A stretch of DNA of 64,000 nt, taken from Magnolia sinica. Taxonomy: Eukaryota; Streptophyta; Magnoliopsida; Magnoliales; Magnoliaceae. The DNA lies in assembly GCF_029962835.1 (NCBI RefSeq), contig NC_080575.1, positions 58,768,493 to 58,832,492 of the forward strand, in the 5' to 3' direction. The position numbers were made by a program, and so were the translations under genes. Positions 24,664 to 35,815 of the stretch are shown one piece after another (the stretch's first letter is position 1; each line of letters begins with the position of its first letter). The notes under the pieces were generated by a model. It made no database searches. It saw only the letters and a program-made list of their open reading frames with translations, and was not told the origin of the DNA.

Positions 24664-25903
24664 TGGATTGTTTTCCTCTAAGTGTAAAGGTTCGTAAGTA
24701 ATATCCTATGAATACAAGGTGAATCCCACATGGAGTTAAATTGCGAGAAGGAGAAAATCAAATGCAAAACAAACTAAGTAAAAAAAATTAAACCAATTAT
24801 TTAATTTTGGGAGTTTTTAATTGATGTAATTTAACTGAATTAAAATAACACCCAAGCTTCAAAGTTCCACACATAGGTTAATGTTCCAAAATCATGACGA
24901 CTTGGATAATATAACTAGGATCTGAGCATTATGGTCGGCCTAATCAGAAAATAAAATAATTAAACATTTTAAATAAATGATTTAAAAGATTAGAATATCA
25001 TGGATTTGCACCATTGATGTATATTCTCAAGCGCTGATGATTTTAAGAATTCATATCTATAAGATAATGAATATCAAAGAAATGTAATAGGTTGAGAACC
25101 TCTCCTATCTAAGAAATCTAATTGATTCAGGGTAAGCCTATCCATCAATGTGGATCTCATATGATGGAAACATATGAATCTCACATGAGGATCAAAAACT
25201 AAACATAAACAACTTATAACATGCATTCACCATTCTTGTCATCATTAAAACAATCAATCGTCATAACTATGAAAATATTAAACTAATGTGCTTCCCTTCT
25301 AGCTTGGGCTAAAGGGAACTTAGAAGAACATAACTAGAATAGAGAAAGAAAGCAACAAGAAAGAATAAATATTTAAAAGCTTGAAAAGAAAAACAAATTA
25401 AAATTATAAAACTCTCTAAAAACCCTAGACCTTGCTTTGGAATGCCTTAAATGATGCTTTGGAATGCCCTGAGAAGCCCTATTTGTAAGTGGGGAACTCC
25501 ATCTTTCACACCAAGTTGGAAAACTCTAGAAATCACCTCAAATTTACGTGGTTTGCTAAAATAGACTTCACTATGCACAGTTTTCCAAAATAGACTTCAG
25601 AATATATTTTTTCAAGACAATTTCAGGATTCCTTTCCTTCACTTCAAATCTTTGATTCTCTTCATTCCTCACTTAGTTTTCTTAGATCTTTGGCATGTGA
25701 ATTCTTCAATCTTGGTCTCCTAAGATCCATCCCTTACCTTGGTGATTCTTGAGCATCAAATTCATACTTTCAGCACCCTTTTCAATCCAGCTCTTAAATT
25801 CACCTTGCAACACAAACATGAGTAAAATAGAACATCAAGTTGATTCATGTTCATAAAACCAAGATATAAATGGGAGAAATTATGCAATATTTGAGTCTCA
25901 ACA
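24664..25903 (-). repeat. Athila 5' LTR
   Basis: About 1240 bp. On the minus strand it starts TGTTGAGACTCAAATATTGC at 25903 and ends CAATCCA at 24664, adjacent to the primer site. Its 25181-25903 part matches the 3' LTR remnant. Its end region is also related to the solo LTR at 29469-31246. The 5 bp beyond it are agttg; no matching target duplication was found on the left because that end is lost. Confidence 0.85.
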
Positions 25904-26214
25904 AGTTGCAGTGGTTGTAGCAGATTCCACGTCTGCACATATGTGGCATACTCGTCTAGATTTGTGAATCACATCTCGATGGGCCCAATAAATTATTATG
26001 AATTTTTTTTAATGGGAGGATAACCCCTCTCAACTATTGTATGTGGTGTAGCCACCTAAGTCATGGATTGGCTTGATTTTAAGCATGTGGCCCACCATGG
26101 AATGGTGCATCTGACTGATGTGGTTGATGTTCAACACACATCACGGTGGGGCCCACACAACTTGACCTCATACGAATCCCATGAGGTCGACACCATTTCC
26201 ATATATATATATAA

Positions 26215-26258
<44 letters not shown>

Positions 26259-26789
26259 TGAAAATTTTGAAATGCCAATATCATCTTTTTTGGCAATCAA
26301 GATTTACAGTCTCTTTTCTGTTAACAATAACTAGATCTCAATGGTAAATTACCAATAACTTGATCCATGCTCCATTCATATCCTCACAAGTGAGATGTGT
26401 TAGAACTTAACACGTGGAAAGAAAGATATATAGCATAAGATTAGCAAAAGTATTGGACAGGTATTTCATAAAACAGGAAGATTTAAAAAAAATTAAGTGT
26501 CTGCTTTCTTTTGAGCATTCTAGCAAGCTCATATTAAATTAATAGATAAATATATAAAATCAATACAAGAAAGCATTCAAATGGGTTTTTTACTAGCATT
26601 TTATTTGCTTTTAAAAAAGAACTTAGTTTTTCAAGGTCATTTTCAGTAGCAACCATCATGGAAAAGGACAGTTATCTAAAGAGGTTGAACATCAATATAT
26701 TAAATTTGAATGAAATGTTTGCATTATCATGGTTGCATAAATTTTCATAGCATGACTCTCAATTCCCACTTAAGAATTGATAGTCAAGT
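25904..26789. other. Repeat-rich spacer, no gene seen
   Basis: Contains a GTGGGCCCAC-type repeat fragment (about 26080-26160), a (CT)n tract at 26219-26255, and AT-rich sequence. The frames at 26063-26347 and 26079-26300 run through the microsatellite and are not genes. Confidence 0.6.
26219..26255. repeat. (CT)n microsatellite
   Basis: About 18 CT units directly after a short (TA)n run. Confidence 0.95.
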
Positions 26790-26845
26790 TGGTACAAGTT
26801 AAGCGAGTGGGTTGGTACAAGTTGAAGGCTTTAAAATAACAAAGG
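26790..26845 (+). mobile_element. RTE-type LINE fragment, left of the copia insertion
   Basis: The GGTTGGTACAAGTTGAAGGC block matches the RTE tail at 52300-52345. The rest of the same LINE tail continues at 32830, beyond the copia element, so the copia element landed in an existing LINE copy. Confidence 0.65.
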
Positions 26846-27211
26846 TGTTGGAGAAGAGGAGAGGAAGAAGAGATATTTTGGACTTGGAGTATTACAAGTA
26901 GAATGCTTTTGAATATTTTGAATTATGAAAGTAGATATTACAATGCTTTGAATTGTTGAAAGAGAGAATTTTTCTTCTTATTTTTGTTGTTGTTTCCTCC
27001 CATGTACATGAAGTCCCTTTTTATAGACTCTTGAGGAATAATCTACACACAAGAGTATTGCAATTTTCTACATGAAGCATTAATTACCTAGGAAACTCAA
27101 GAGACACTTTCTAGATTTTTCCTAGACACATTCTAGACACTTTCTAGATGCTTCCTACATACATTCTAGATATTTCCCAAATATTTTTATTTTCAAATTT
27201 TATTGTCAACA
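26846..27211 (-). repeat. Copia 3' LTR
   Basis: 366 bp, closely similar to 32459-32829, with repeated TTCTAGACACTTTCTAGA-like units in one part. Bounded internally by the polypurine tract. Confidence 0.9.
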
Positions 27212-27283
27212 CTCCCCCTTAATTTGAAAATCTTGCACTCCCATCATTTTTCTGAATTTGATGAACCTTTCTATAGTCATGGC

Positions 27284-27570
27284 CTAGGTGAACATATCTG
27301 CGAGTTTATCTTCTGACATGCAAAACTTTAGCTCAATTTTTCCTTCTTCAACTAACTCCCTGATGAAGTGATGGCGAAGCTTGATGTGCTTTAATCGACT
27401 ATGGATGATTGGATTCTTTGTCATCGCAATTGCCGACATGTTGTCATAGAAAATAGTAGTAGGCAATTTTTGTTCATTTTGTAAATCACCCAAGATCCTT
27501 TTAATCCAATTGCTTCACATGCTGCTCCAGTAGCTAAAATATACTCTGCTTCTGTGGATGATAACTCTGT
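27284..27570 (-). pseudogene. Copia RNase H C-terminal fragment
   Basis: The 27284-27493 frame reads KLPTTIFYDNMSAIAMTKNP, then HIKLRHHFIRELVEEG and the terminal KLADMFT motif, standard for the copia RNase H end. Just upstream, in another frame, is STEAEYILATGAACEAI, the preceding RNase H block. The two are separated by a frameshift near 27495. Confidence 0.88.
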
Positions 27571-28050
27571 TGTCTTTTACCTTACTTGAATGCCAAGGAA
27601 GTATCTCATAAGGCCGAGATCTTCTTTCTTCACATATAAGGATGGCTCACTTGGACTTCTTTTAAAGCCGTTTTAATGAAAGTACTTGTCAATTTTATTG
27701 TTCCATGCTCTTAGTGCTTTCTTTAACCCATGTAGATCTTTCTTGAGTTGATATACCTTTACTTATTTTCCTTTCACCACATATCCTTGTGGTTGCTCAA
27801 CATATACTTCTACTTCGATTTCTCCATTGAGAAAAGCTTGTTGTTGAGAATAATCTTTTGCCACCAATCGAGCTTTGTGTTTCTAGATCGAGCCATCTTC
27901 ATTATACTTGGTCTTATAAATCCATTTCAAGCCTATAACATCTTTTCCTTTAAGTAGATCAACCAGCTCCCATGTGCAATTCTTCTCGATAATTGCAATT
28001 TCTTCATTCATTACTTTAATCCAAGCTTCTTATTTTACCGCTTCTTCAAA
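27571..28050 (-). pseudogene. Copia reverse transcriptase remnant with internal deletion
   Basis: Minus-strand fragments read AFLNGEIEVEVYVEQPQGYV (about 27785-27845), YQLKKDLHGLKKALRAWN (about 27700-27755) and SEPSLYVKKEDLGLMRYFLG (about 27600-27650). The YxDD active-site block that should lie between the last two is absent, so a large part of the palm domain has been deleted. Confidence 0.8.
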
Positions 28051-29468
28051 TATCTACGGCTCACATGCAAAGTAGGCAACATCACATTTATCATAAATTT
28101 CTCTTAGAGAACGTACCTTCCTTGGAGATGAATAAAAATCTGATGAAGAGCTGCTTGATAGGCTTGAAGAATTGCTTGAGCTTGAATTTAGTGTAGTGGG
28201 GCTTTGTGGAGAAGAACATGGAGTAGTAGTCACCTTTGGTATAATTTTAGGCTCATCAAATGTCTTTGGAACATGTTTTTGTTTCTTATCCCATTTCCAT
28301 CCTATCATTTCATCAAATACCACATCTCTGGAAATCACCAATTTACTAAAAGTGGGATTATAAGGTAGTAGGCTTTGTAGCCTTCATCATAGCCTATAAA
28401 TATGCATTTTTCTCCCTTTTTATTGAACTTTTCTTTCACTTTTTGTGATGGAATGTGAGCATATGCAATGCATCCAAAAACTTTGAAATATTTTACTGAT
28501 GGCCTTTTCTGATGTCATGCTTCATACGAAGTCATGTTCCTTACTGTTTTTGTTGGAGATCTATTAAGGATATAAAATGTCGTGTGCACAGCTTTCTCCC
28601 AGTAATCATTTGGAAGCCCTTTACCTTTTAGCATACTCCGAGCTATTTCTACAATTGTCCGGTTCTTTCTTTCCACCACACCATTTTGTTGAAGAGTGGA
28701 TCTGGTTGTCAGCTCTCTTTTGATGTCATTTAACTTGCAAAAATTTCAAAATTCTTTTAATGTGAATTCTCCACCACAATCTGTCCTTAGAACCTTCAAG
28801 AATTGCCTGCTTTGTTTTTCTGCAAATGCTTTGAATTGAAGAAAAATGGTGAAAGCCTCTGACTTTTCTTAAGAAAATATATCCACATCATTCTATTATA
28901 ATCATCAACGAAGAGTATAAAATATCTTTTCATGTTAAGAGATGGCGTCTGTATAGGACCACAAATACCAGCATGTACAAGTTCAAGAGGAGCTTTTGCT
29001 CTTCATGATGTACTCGTAAATGGAAGCATGTGAAATTTACCATAGGTACAACCTTCACAGACTTTATCTTCTTTGTTAATAAAAGGTAGACCGATCAACA
29101 TATTCTTCTACCTTAGCAATTTTAGGCCTTTGAAATTTAAATGCCCGTATCTCAAATGACATAACTAAGTTTCATCAACATCTTTAGATTTTTAATGCAA
29201 AATTTCTTTTTAGCGGCATGTTGAGAGGGAAAACCTTGTTTAGTGTCATTTTCACTTTTGCCACGATTTGCTTATTCTTCTTATCCAAAATCATGCATTC
29301 ACCTTTATCAAAATTGACCGAATATCCTTTCTAAATTAATTGTCCAACACTTACCAAATTCTGAGCCAAGCCAGGAATATAAAGAACATCATAGATAAGT
29401 TTAGAATTACCTCTCTTTGTTTGTATGGCTATGACTCCCTTTCCTTCAATATTTTGAAGCTTTCTTTC
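28051..29468 (-). pseudogene. Copia integrase region, decayed
   Basis: The 28054-28341 frame carries the segment after the integrase core (VISRDVVFDE then a Ser/Pro-rich linker), as in TNT1-like polyproteins. Upstream, 28380-29140 preserves integrase-core pieces in shifting frames (for example the region encoding a FGCIAYAHIPSQK-like block at about 28440-28490). It is interrupted at 29468 by the nested Athila-type LTR. Confidence 0.7.
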
Positions 29469-31246
29469 TGTTCACAACCCCAAGTGTAGGGTTGCAATGT
29501 AGTAATAATCTCGGTGAGACCGAGGTCGAATCCACCGGAACTAATCTTGTGTGTATTCTGAAAGCAACAAGAAGAAAAACTAAAAGAAGATGTAAATCTA
29601 AGTATGAAAGTGTAAAGAGAGTAATTGTGAAGTGCTTAACTAAAACATGTAAATTTAAAGGTGGGAACTAGGGTTTCCAAAGATTCACTGGTAGCAATGA
29701 GGGTGATATTATGCTTGATTCAAGGATACAACTGGAATCGGAGTCCTATCTTATCCAGTTAGAAGATATAGCAACTAAGATCAAATCTAAACTTTCATTG
29801 ACCTAATTCTCAACGGATGAGAGTTGTGAGAACTGGAAATGACTCCATCACCTAGTCATGCCCAGGAGACAATGGCAAACAATAGAATATACCAATTCCA
29901 CAATGAATCATAAGAGAATTGTGAAGGTTAGAAGGGATTATATCACCCAACCATGCCCAAGGGATGATGGTGAACAATAGGATTTTCTAATTTCATAATT
30001 TCAAAGTATGAAAAGAAAATACTCAAAGCTATTATAGATCTATTGTAATTTGAGTCACAATAAATTATTAAAAACTGAAAGTATTCCTTAAATATCAAAC
30101 TAGAATCAAAGAGAGTTCAACATAAACATGAATCAAAGCAATAGAAACATCCCTTCATGCTACAAGCTTCACCTCTTAGCCCTAGCTAATAGGTTTAGCC
30201 AACCATAAACATGATTAGATCTAAAACCTTAGAAGAAAGCATGAAAAACTAAGGAAGAAGAAAAACACTTGGCGACTGCTCTCCACCCTTGTGCTTCGCT
30301 CCTCCAAACCCTAAATAGATGCCCAGGGATGCCTTGGGGACTCCTATTTATAGTTGTGCAACACCTCCTTTTGCACCTACTTGGAAAAATTCAGAAACTA
30401 CTGCAATTTTATGCATTCCGTGTAATTCTACGTAACTCTGCGTAAGTCATTCGATGACATCGAACTGCCTTCGATGTCATCGAAGGTGCCTTTTATACAT
30501 GCTTTTTCACGCTGTTGTAACTTCATCTAGACTGTGTAACTTTTTATGTCATCGAACCTACCTTCGATGTCATTGAAGAGGCCTTCGATGTCATTGAAGA
30601 GGCCTTCGATGTCATCGAGTGTTGTTCGTGGAATCGATAATGCATCTAAAATAGTCCAGAGAGTTAATTTAATTTCTTCAATAAATTCGATGCCATCGAA
30701 GAGGCCTTCAATTTCATCAAGCAGGTCTTCGATATCATCGAAGAGGACTTCGATTAATCGAACATTGTGCTCAATATGTCCAGCGACTTTTTCTGAAAAT
30801 CCACATAAAATTCAATGTCATCAAACTAGCTTTGATGTCATCGAGCAAAGCTTCGCGTCATCGAAAAATGTCTTCAATTTGTCCAGCAACCAACTCGATT
30901 TTCTTTCATAAATTCGATGTCATTGACCTATGTTCAATGTCATCGAACGATGATTGATGACATAGTCAATGTGAATTCTGTACTTGTTCTTTCGACTTCA
31001 TTCCTTCTCCACTTAGTTTTCTTGAATCCTGGGACCTTTGAAATCTTCAATCTTTGTATCCTAATATCCATTTTTTGCCTTGGTGATCTTTAAGAGTCAA
31101 ATCCATGCTTTTAGCAGCTTTTTCCAATCCAAGCCCTTAAATTCACCTTACGACACAAACATGAGTAAAATAGGACATTAAGCAGTATCATGTTCATAAA
31201 ACCAAGACATAAATGGAGGATAATATGGAATATTTGACCCTCAACA
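29469..31246 (-). mobile_element. Solo Athila-type LTR (1778 bp) inside the copia element
   Basis: Plus-strand ends TGTTCACAACC...CCCTCAACA with a perfect 5-bp target duplication ctttc at 29464-29468 and 31247-31251. Blocks near its right end (AAATTCACCTTA, ACACAAACATGAGTAAAATA, GTTCATAAAACCAAGA) are shared with the Athila LTRs at 12.3 and 25.8 kb, so it belongs to a related family. No coding sequence. It contains the near-palindromic motif cluster at 30436-30960. Confidence 0.92.
30436..30960. repeat. Cluster of TTCGATGTCATCGAA near-palindromes
   Basis: More than ten copies of TTCGATGTCATCGA or close variants, spaced irregularly. Each copy is almost identical to its own reverse complement (TTCGATGACATCGAA), so neighbouring copies can pair. 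The 121-aa frame at 30546-30911 is a translation of this cluster, not a gene. Confidence 0.85.
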
Positions 31247-32440
31247 CTTTCCATCTCCAAGCTTTACTTGAGAATGTACCCCTTCATTCAAATCAACAAA
31301 ACAACTCCGATTTCCTATCATATGATTATTGCAACCGCTATCCAAATACCAAATATCATTTTATTCTTCTTGAATATTCAAACAGGAATAAAATAATTTT
31401 TTTGATTTTTTTGTCTTTTCAAAAAAAAAATTGCTTCATTCTTTGTCTTATACCAACAATCTTTATCTATGTGACCCGATTTTTTACATATGTTGCATTT
31501 GTTATACCAACAATCCTTATCAACATGATTAGACTTTTTGCAAATAGAGCAATGAGAATCATTTTGCTTGTTACCTCATGGATTTCTTTGATTGTTGAAA
31601 TTAGACCTTCATCTGCCTTTTCCACGGCCACAGTTAAAGTTTGTCCTCCCGCGACCTCTTTCAGATTCCCATGTTTGATTTGAATAAGCCTCTTGACTTC
31701 TCTTGTCTACTTCCATATTTTTCTTTTCCAATATATTTATTTTGGACTGAAAAGCTTGTAAAGCTTGTTCAATGCTTTGCTTCACGAACCTGCTCATCAT
31801 TTGTTCATGTGCTTGAAGAGAACCCATTAGCTCATGTAAACTTAACTTAGATAAATCTTTAGATTCTTCTATGGTAGCTACAACATGATTAAATTTTATC
31901 GAAAGAGTTCTTAAAATCTTTTTTACAATTTTTTTTATCCTAGATTGTATCTCCGTAACTTCTAATTTGATTAATAATGATAGAAACACGAGAGAAGTTT
32001 GAATTGACTCACCTTCCTTCATCTGTAAATTATCGAAATCTCTCTAAAGAGATTGGAGTTTGATAGTAATCACCTTTTCTAATCCTTGAAATTCTTTCTT
32101 CAAGATTTCGCATGTTTCTTTTGAAGTTGTAGCAGGCAAGAGTCTAGGAAAGATGCTTTTGCTCACTCCTTGTTGGATGTAAAGTAGGGCTTTGGCATCC
32201 TTCTTTTTAATCTCTTTAAATGCTTGTCGTCTTGCATCCGTCCATGTTGCTAATGTTGCTGCATTTTCTAGTACTTCATAGCCATCTTCCACCAACTCCC
32301 ACAAGTCTTGTGAGATGAAGAGAGTTTTCATTTGAATGCTCCAATAGTCATAGCTTTCTCCTTCGAATATTGACACCATATTTTCTGAATAGTTGAAGAT
32401 GGTGTTGCTGGAAATCGTTACCATATATGTCCGTTGAACC
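31247..32440 (-). pseudogene. Copia gag with tandem zinc knuckles, decayed
   Basis: The start is near 32413. The 32044-32571 frame reads FEGESYDYWSIQMKTLF then DLWELVEDGYE and KKDAKALLYIQQGVS, the DUF4219/UBN2 type of copia gag. The following frame 31609-32022 continues with a coiled segment and a basic, Gly-rich tail. At about 31452-31555 (minus) two CCHC knuckles stand side by side, CSICKKSNHVDKDC and CNICKKSGHIDKDC, both exact C-x2-C-x4-H-x4-C. Frameshifts and a stop near 32043 separate the parts. The gag would coat the element RNA in cytoplasmic particles. Confidence 0.85.
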
Positions 32441-32441
32441 T

Positions 32442-32454
32442 TGCACTGATACCA
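32442..32454 (-). other. Copia primer binding site
   Basis: Minus strand TGGTATCAGTGCA, matching the 3' end complement of initiator-Met tRNA with one change, 4 nt inside the 5' LTR. Confidence 0.85.
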
Positions 32455-32458
32455 AATT

Positions 32459-32829
32459 TGTTGGAGAAGATGAGAGGAAGAAGAGATTTTTTTTGGACAT
32501 GGAGTATTGCAAGTAGAATGCTTTTGAATATTTTGAATTATGAAAATAAATATTACAATGCTTTGAATCATTGGAAGGGAAGATTTTTCTTCTTATTTTT
32601 GTTGTTGTTTAAGTCCGTTTTTATAGACTCTTGAGGAATAATCTACACACAAGAGTAAATGCATTACAATTTTCTACAATAAGCATTAAATTACTTAGGA
32701 AACTCAAAAGACACTTTCTAGATTTTTCCTAGACACATTCTAAATACTTTCTAGACACTTTCTAGATGCTTCCTACATACATTTTAGATATTTCTCAAAT
32801 ATTTTTATTTTCAAATTATATTTTCAACA
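32459..32829 (-). repeat. Copia 5' LTR
   Basis: 371 bp, TG...CA, paired with 26846-27211. Confidence 0.9.
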
Positions 32830-32966
32830 AAGAGAGGGCCTAAGAGTGGATATTGTAAGAAAAGACTTAATGGCCATGGTCTAAATAAAGTTATGGTCCT
32901 TAACAGAGTAGTCTGGTGGAGAGAGGTTCATGTAGTGGAATCCAATTAACAGGGATAAGGCTTACA
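32830..32966 (+). mobile_element. RTE-type LINE 3' end, right of the copia insertion
   Basis: Continues the LINE interrupted at 26845. Conceptual reading in shifting frames gives RGPKSGYCKKRLNGHGLNK-like sequence and VHVVESN at the end, matching in order the better preserved copy at 52340-52486. The family encodes an endonuclease-reverse transcriptase ending HVA-PN. Confidence 0.65.
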
Positions 32967-33458
32967 GTGTTCGCGTTGTAGACGAATTGTCGATATTATC
33001 TCCAATAATTTTGGTGTTGTTGCACTGATGACACCGAAACCACAAGCATTCGTTTCTCTACCAAAAATCAGCAAAATATTGATGATATTTTCAGTTATCG
33101 CAGATAATATCGACTGTAGCCTAGCCTTGGGTGAAACTATAGCCACGAAAATTTTGCTAAAATAAAACTTCCATTTCGGTATTTTTGTAAAGATTTGAAA
33201 GAGATTTTTGTACCTGTTGGTTGATCGAAACTCAGAACAACACAATCCCATGGGCATTGATCGATGGCACTAAAAACCTCCAAAAACAAAAAATCCTTTT
33301 TTTTCTGATAGAAAGATAAATGTTCCGAGATTCATGGACTTCAGCGACTAACATGGTTTGTGTTTCTACTCAATTTGGGTGCAATTTAGGGTTTGAAACC
33401 CTCTATCAAAAACTCCCTTTTTAGTGAAAACCCCTCTCAAAGATGAAGTTACTTTTTC
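32967..33458. other. No gene recognised
   Basis: The 103-aa minus-strand frame at 32946-33257 has no motif I recognise. Nothing else stands out. Confidence 0.4.
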
Positions 33459-33461
33459 TAA

Positions 33462-34000
33462 GGGCTTGTTTGATTTTCAACAATGTAGAAGTCCAACGGA
33501 AGTGGATTGCTTGTTAAGTAAGCTCTGTAGGGTCCACCGTGATTTATGTATTTCATGCGCTCTGTCCATCCATTTTACTAGATAATTTTAGGGCTTAAGC
33601 CAAAATACGAAGCATATCCAAAGTTTAAGTGTACCACACCACAGGAAATAGTGTTAATTCAACGTCTACCATTGAAAACTTCTTATGGGTCACGGAAGCT
33701 TTGGATACTTGTGATTTTTATGTTTTACCTTCACCCATATCTTTGCGGTCTTATGAACAGATTGGATGACAAATAAACATCACTGTGGGCCCTAGGAAAG
33801 TTTCAACGATGGAAATCATTATTCTCACTGTTTCCTGTGGTGAGGTCTACTTGAACTTTGGATATGCTTAAATTTTGTGCTTAACACCTAAAATGAGCTG
33901 GAAAAACAGATGGATGGTGAGGATAAACCACTTACATTCACAGTGGGCAGAATAGAGTTTACTCAGTTCAACAAAGCATACTTCATATGCAATCCGCTAC
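33462..34000. mobile_element. Foldback MITE with a PIF-like left end
   Basis: Begins GGGCTTGTTTGATTTTCA preceded by taa, the same terminus as the complete MITE at 51397. The inner foldback arms start AGTGGATTGC (33501) and end GCAATCCGCT (33998). Between them the sequence reads the recurrent core: GTCCATCCATTTTAC, a CCACACCACAGGAAA block, then the same blocks reversed (TTTCCTGTGGTGAGG, GATGG). The matching right PIF terminus was not found, so this copy may be truncated. Confidence 0.65.
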
Positions 34001-34049
34001 CCTACTAAGTACAAGCATGCTACTTGTTGCTGTGGTGATCCGTGCTATG

Positions 34050-34475
34050 TTGCCCATCACGATGTATTGTGTTTTATGAACTTCTTCCATTTATTGCCCA
34101 AAAATGAAAATGAAGTACATCCGCATCTCTAGCAGACCACACCAAAGGAAACTGTGGTGATTAAACGCCCGCCATTAAAAGCTTCATTGGGCCATTAAAA
34201 ACTTCCTAGGGCCATTGTAATGTTTTTTCCAATCCAACCTCTTGATTAGGTCACAAAGAACTGGATGAAGTGAAGACACAATTATAAGCCCAATCGAAAA
34301 ACTTTCTTGGCCCCTAAGAAGTTTTTAATGGTGGGATTCAATCACCATTATTTCCTCTAATATGGTTCACTTAAGATTTGGATCCGCCTCATTTTTGGGC
34401 CCACACACTAAAATGATATGGTGAATGAATGGGGTGGATTTCTCACACGGATCCCAGTGGGTCTCAAAGAGCCTC
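34050..34475. repeat. Foldback repeat copy
   Basis: Contains both halves of the recurrent core: AGACCACACCAAAGGAAACT with GTGGTGATTAAACG on the left and AATCACCATTATTTCCTC, GATTTGGATCCGCCTC on the right. Ends are degenerate and termini unresolved. Confidence 0.6.
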
Positions 34476-34514
34476 CAATAAGATCGTCCCTCTCTAGCTA
34501 AATCCTGGTAGGGA

Positions 34515-35060
34515 AACGGATTGCGTGCCAAACATGTGGAGTGTTGACGACACCAAGTTTTATAAGGCCCATCATAACTTATGTGGTACATCCACACCAT
34601 CCCTCCACTTGGCGAGATCGTTTTAGGGCTTGAGCCCAAAAATGAGCTATATCTAAAACTCAAGTGGACAACACCACATAAGGCAAGGGGGAATGAACGT
34701 CTACTATTGAAAAGTTGGGGGTCACAGAATTTTTGGATCAATTTCGTAATTGTTTTTTCCCTTTATCCATGTATGTGTAACCTTATGAACAAGTTGGATG
34801 GCAAATAAACATCACAGTGGACCCTAATAAAGTTTCAATGGTGGGAATCTTTATATCCATTGTTTTCTATGATGTGGTCCTTTAGATGGGAATCTTTATA
34901 TCCATTGTTTTCTATGATGTGGTCCTTTAGATCTGCCTCATGCCATAAAATGATCTCTTAAAATGGATGGACGGTGTGGCTGTAACACATACATCATGGT
35001 GGGGGCCACAAAACTTGGTGACATCAATGCATTAGTGCGTGGCACACCATGCAATACGCT
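34515..35060. mobile_element. Foldback MITE-like repeat
   Basis: Outer arms AACGGATTGCGTGCC (34516-34530) and GGCACACCATGCAATACGCT (35041-35060) are inverted copies; further in, CACCAAGTTTTATAAGGCCC pairs with the reverse complement of GCCACAAAACTTGGTG. The core matches other copies. A perfect 45-bp tandem duplication lies inside (34842-34931). The frames at 34367-34741 and 34581-34808 are chance. Confidence 0.7.
34842..34931. repeat. Perfect 45-bp tandem duplication
   Basis: Two identical units, 34842-34886 and 34887-34931, starting TGGGAATCTTTATATCC. Confidence 0.95.
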
Positions 35061-35084
35061 TCACTGGTGGGGGTAGTATCCAAT

Positions 35085-35815
35085 TCGCGCCCGTGGGAAA
35101 GCTCCGGCTAGAATCCCGCACTGCGAAAATAGGTGGGCCCACAATGATGTTAGTGATAAATCCATGCCGACCATCTATTTTTCCAACTCATTTTATTACA
35201 TGAAATTTAAAAATAAAAAATAAAATAAATAAATAATAAAATTGAGGTAGATCCAAAACCTGATGAGTTGACTAAAGAGATGGACCACTTGCGATGAGTC
35301 AACTCATTCACCATTTTTTCTCATGGTCTGGTCCACCTGAGATTTGGATTTGCTTGATTTTGGGGCCTATGCATTAAATTGAGTTGGCAAATGGGCCCAT
35401 GGTCAGGGTCCCACCCACGACCATGGAAACAGTTTTTCAAGCTATTTTCTAGCTTATTTTAATGGATGGAATGTTTTTCCAGCTTACCTTACTGGATGTA
35501 AAAAAGGTGGACCAAGAGATACAAAACAATGGTCATTAAATGCCTACCAGTAAAAACTTACTAGGGTCCACCTTAACGTTTTATTGACCATCCAACCCGT
35601 TGATAAGGTGTGACAGACATGAAGGCAGGCCAAAAAACATGTCAGCTTGATCCAAAACTTATGTGGCCCAGCACAAGTTTTTAGTGGTCAATCACCACTA
35701 TTTTCTATGGTATGGTCCACTTCATATTGGGGTCTACTTCATTATTTGGATCATGCCCTAAAATGATATGGAAAAATAGATAGAACATCAGATATACATA
35801 AAAGGGGTCCTTCAT
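35085..35815. repeat. Two degenerate foldback copies
   Basis: GGTGGGCCCACAATGATG with ATCCATGCCGACCATC starts the first, with the complementary half near 35330-35420; 35440-35815 repeats the pattern (AAACAATGGTCATTAAATGC ... TATTTTCTATGGTATGGTCC). Boundaries uncertain. Confidence 0.55.

Larger units (their letters stand above)
11733..25903 (-). mobile_element. Degenerate Athila-type Ty3/gypsy element hosting a solo LTR
   Basis: Order on the minus strand: 5' LTR (24664-25903), primer binding site, leader, gag (to about 22771), [nested solo LTR 17906-22765], protease, reverse transcriptase, RNase H, integrase, polypurine tract, 3' LTR remnant (11733-12432). The TGGTGCCGTTGCTGGGGA primer site, the DLGAS protease and the FIDDFSVFGSS reverse transcriptase are typical of Athila. 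Coding frames are broken by many stops and frameshifts, so it is long dead. No envelope-like frame was recognised in the 1.3 kb between integrase and 3' LTR. Confidence 0.85.
26846..32829 (-). mobile_element. Ty1/copia retrotransposon, decayed, split by a solo LTR
   Basis: LTRs of 366 bp (26846-27211) and 371 bp (32459-32829), both TGTTGGAGAAG...CAACA on the plus strand. On the minus strand: primer site TGGTATCAGTGCA (32442-32454, complementary to initiator-Met tRNA), gag with two zinc knuckles, integrase, reverse transcriptase, RNase H, polypurine tract AAGGGGGAG at 27212-27220. Domain order integrase before reverse transcriptase defines Ty1/copia. Without the nested solo LTR it is about 4.2 kb and has internal deletions. 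Flanks aaagg and aagag do not form a clean target duplication. Confidence 0.9.

Noticed and set aside
30546-30911. 121-aa Ser-rich frame
   Set aside because: It is the translation of the TTCGATGTCATCGAA cluster in a solo LTR.
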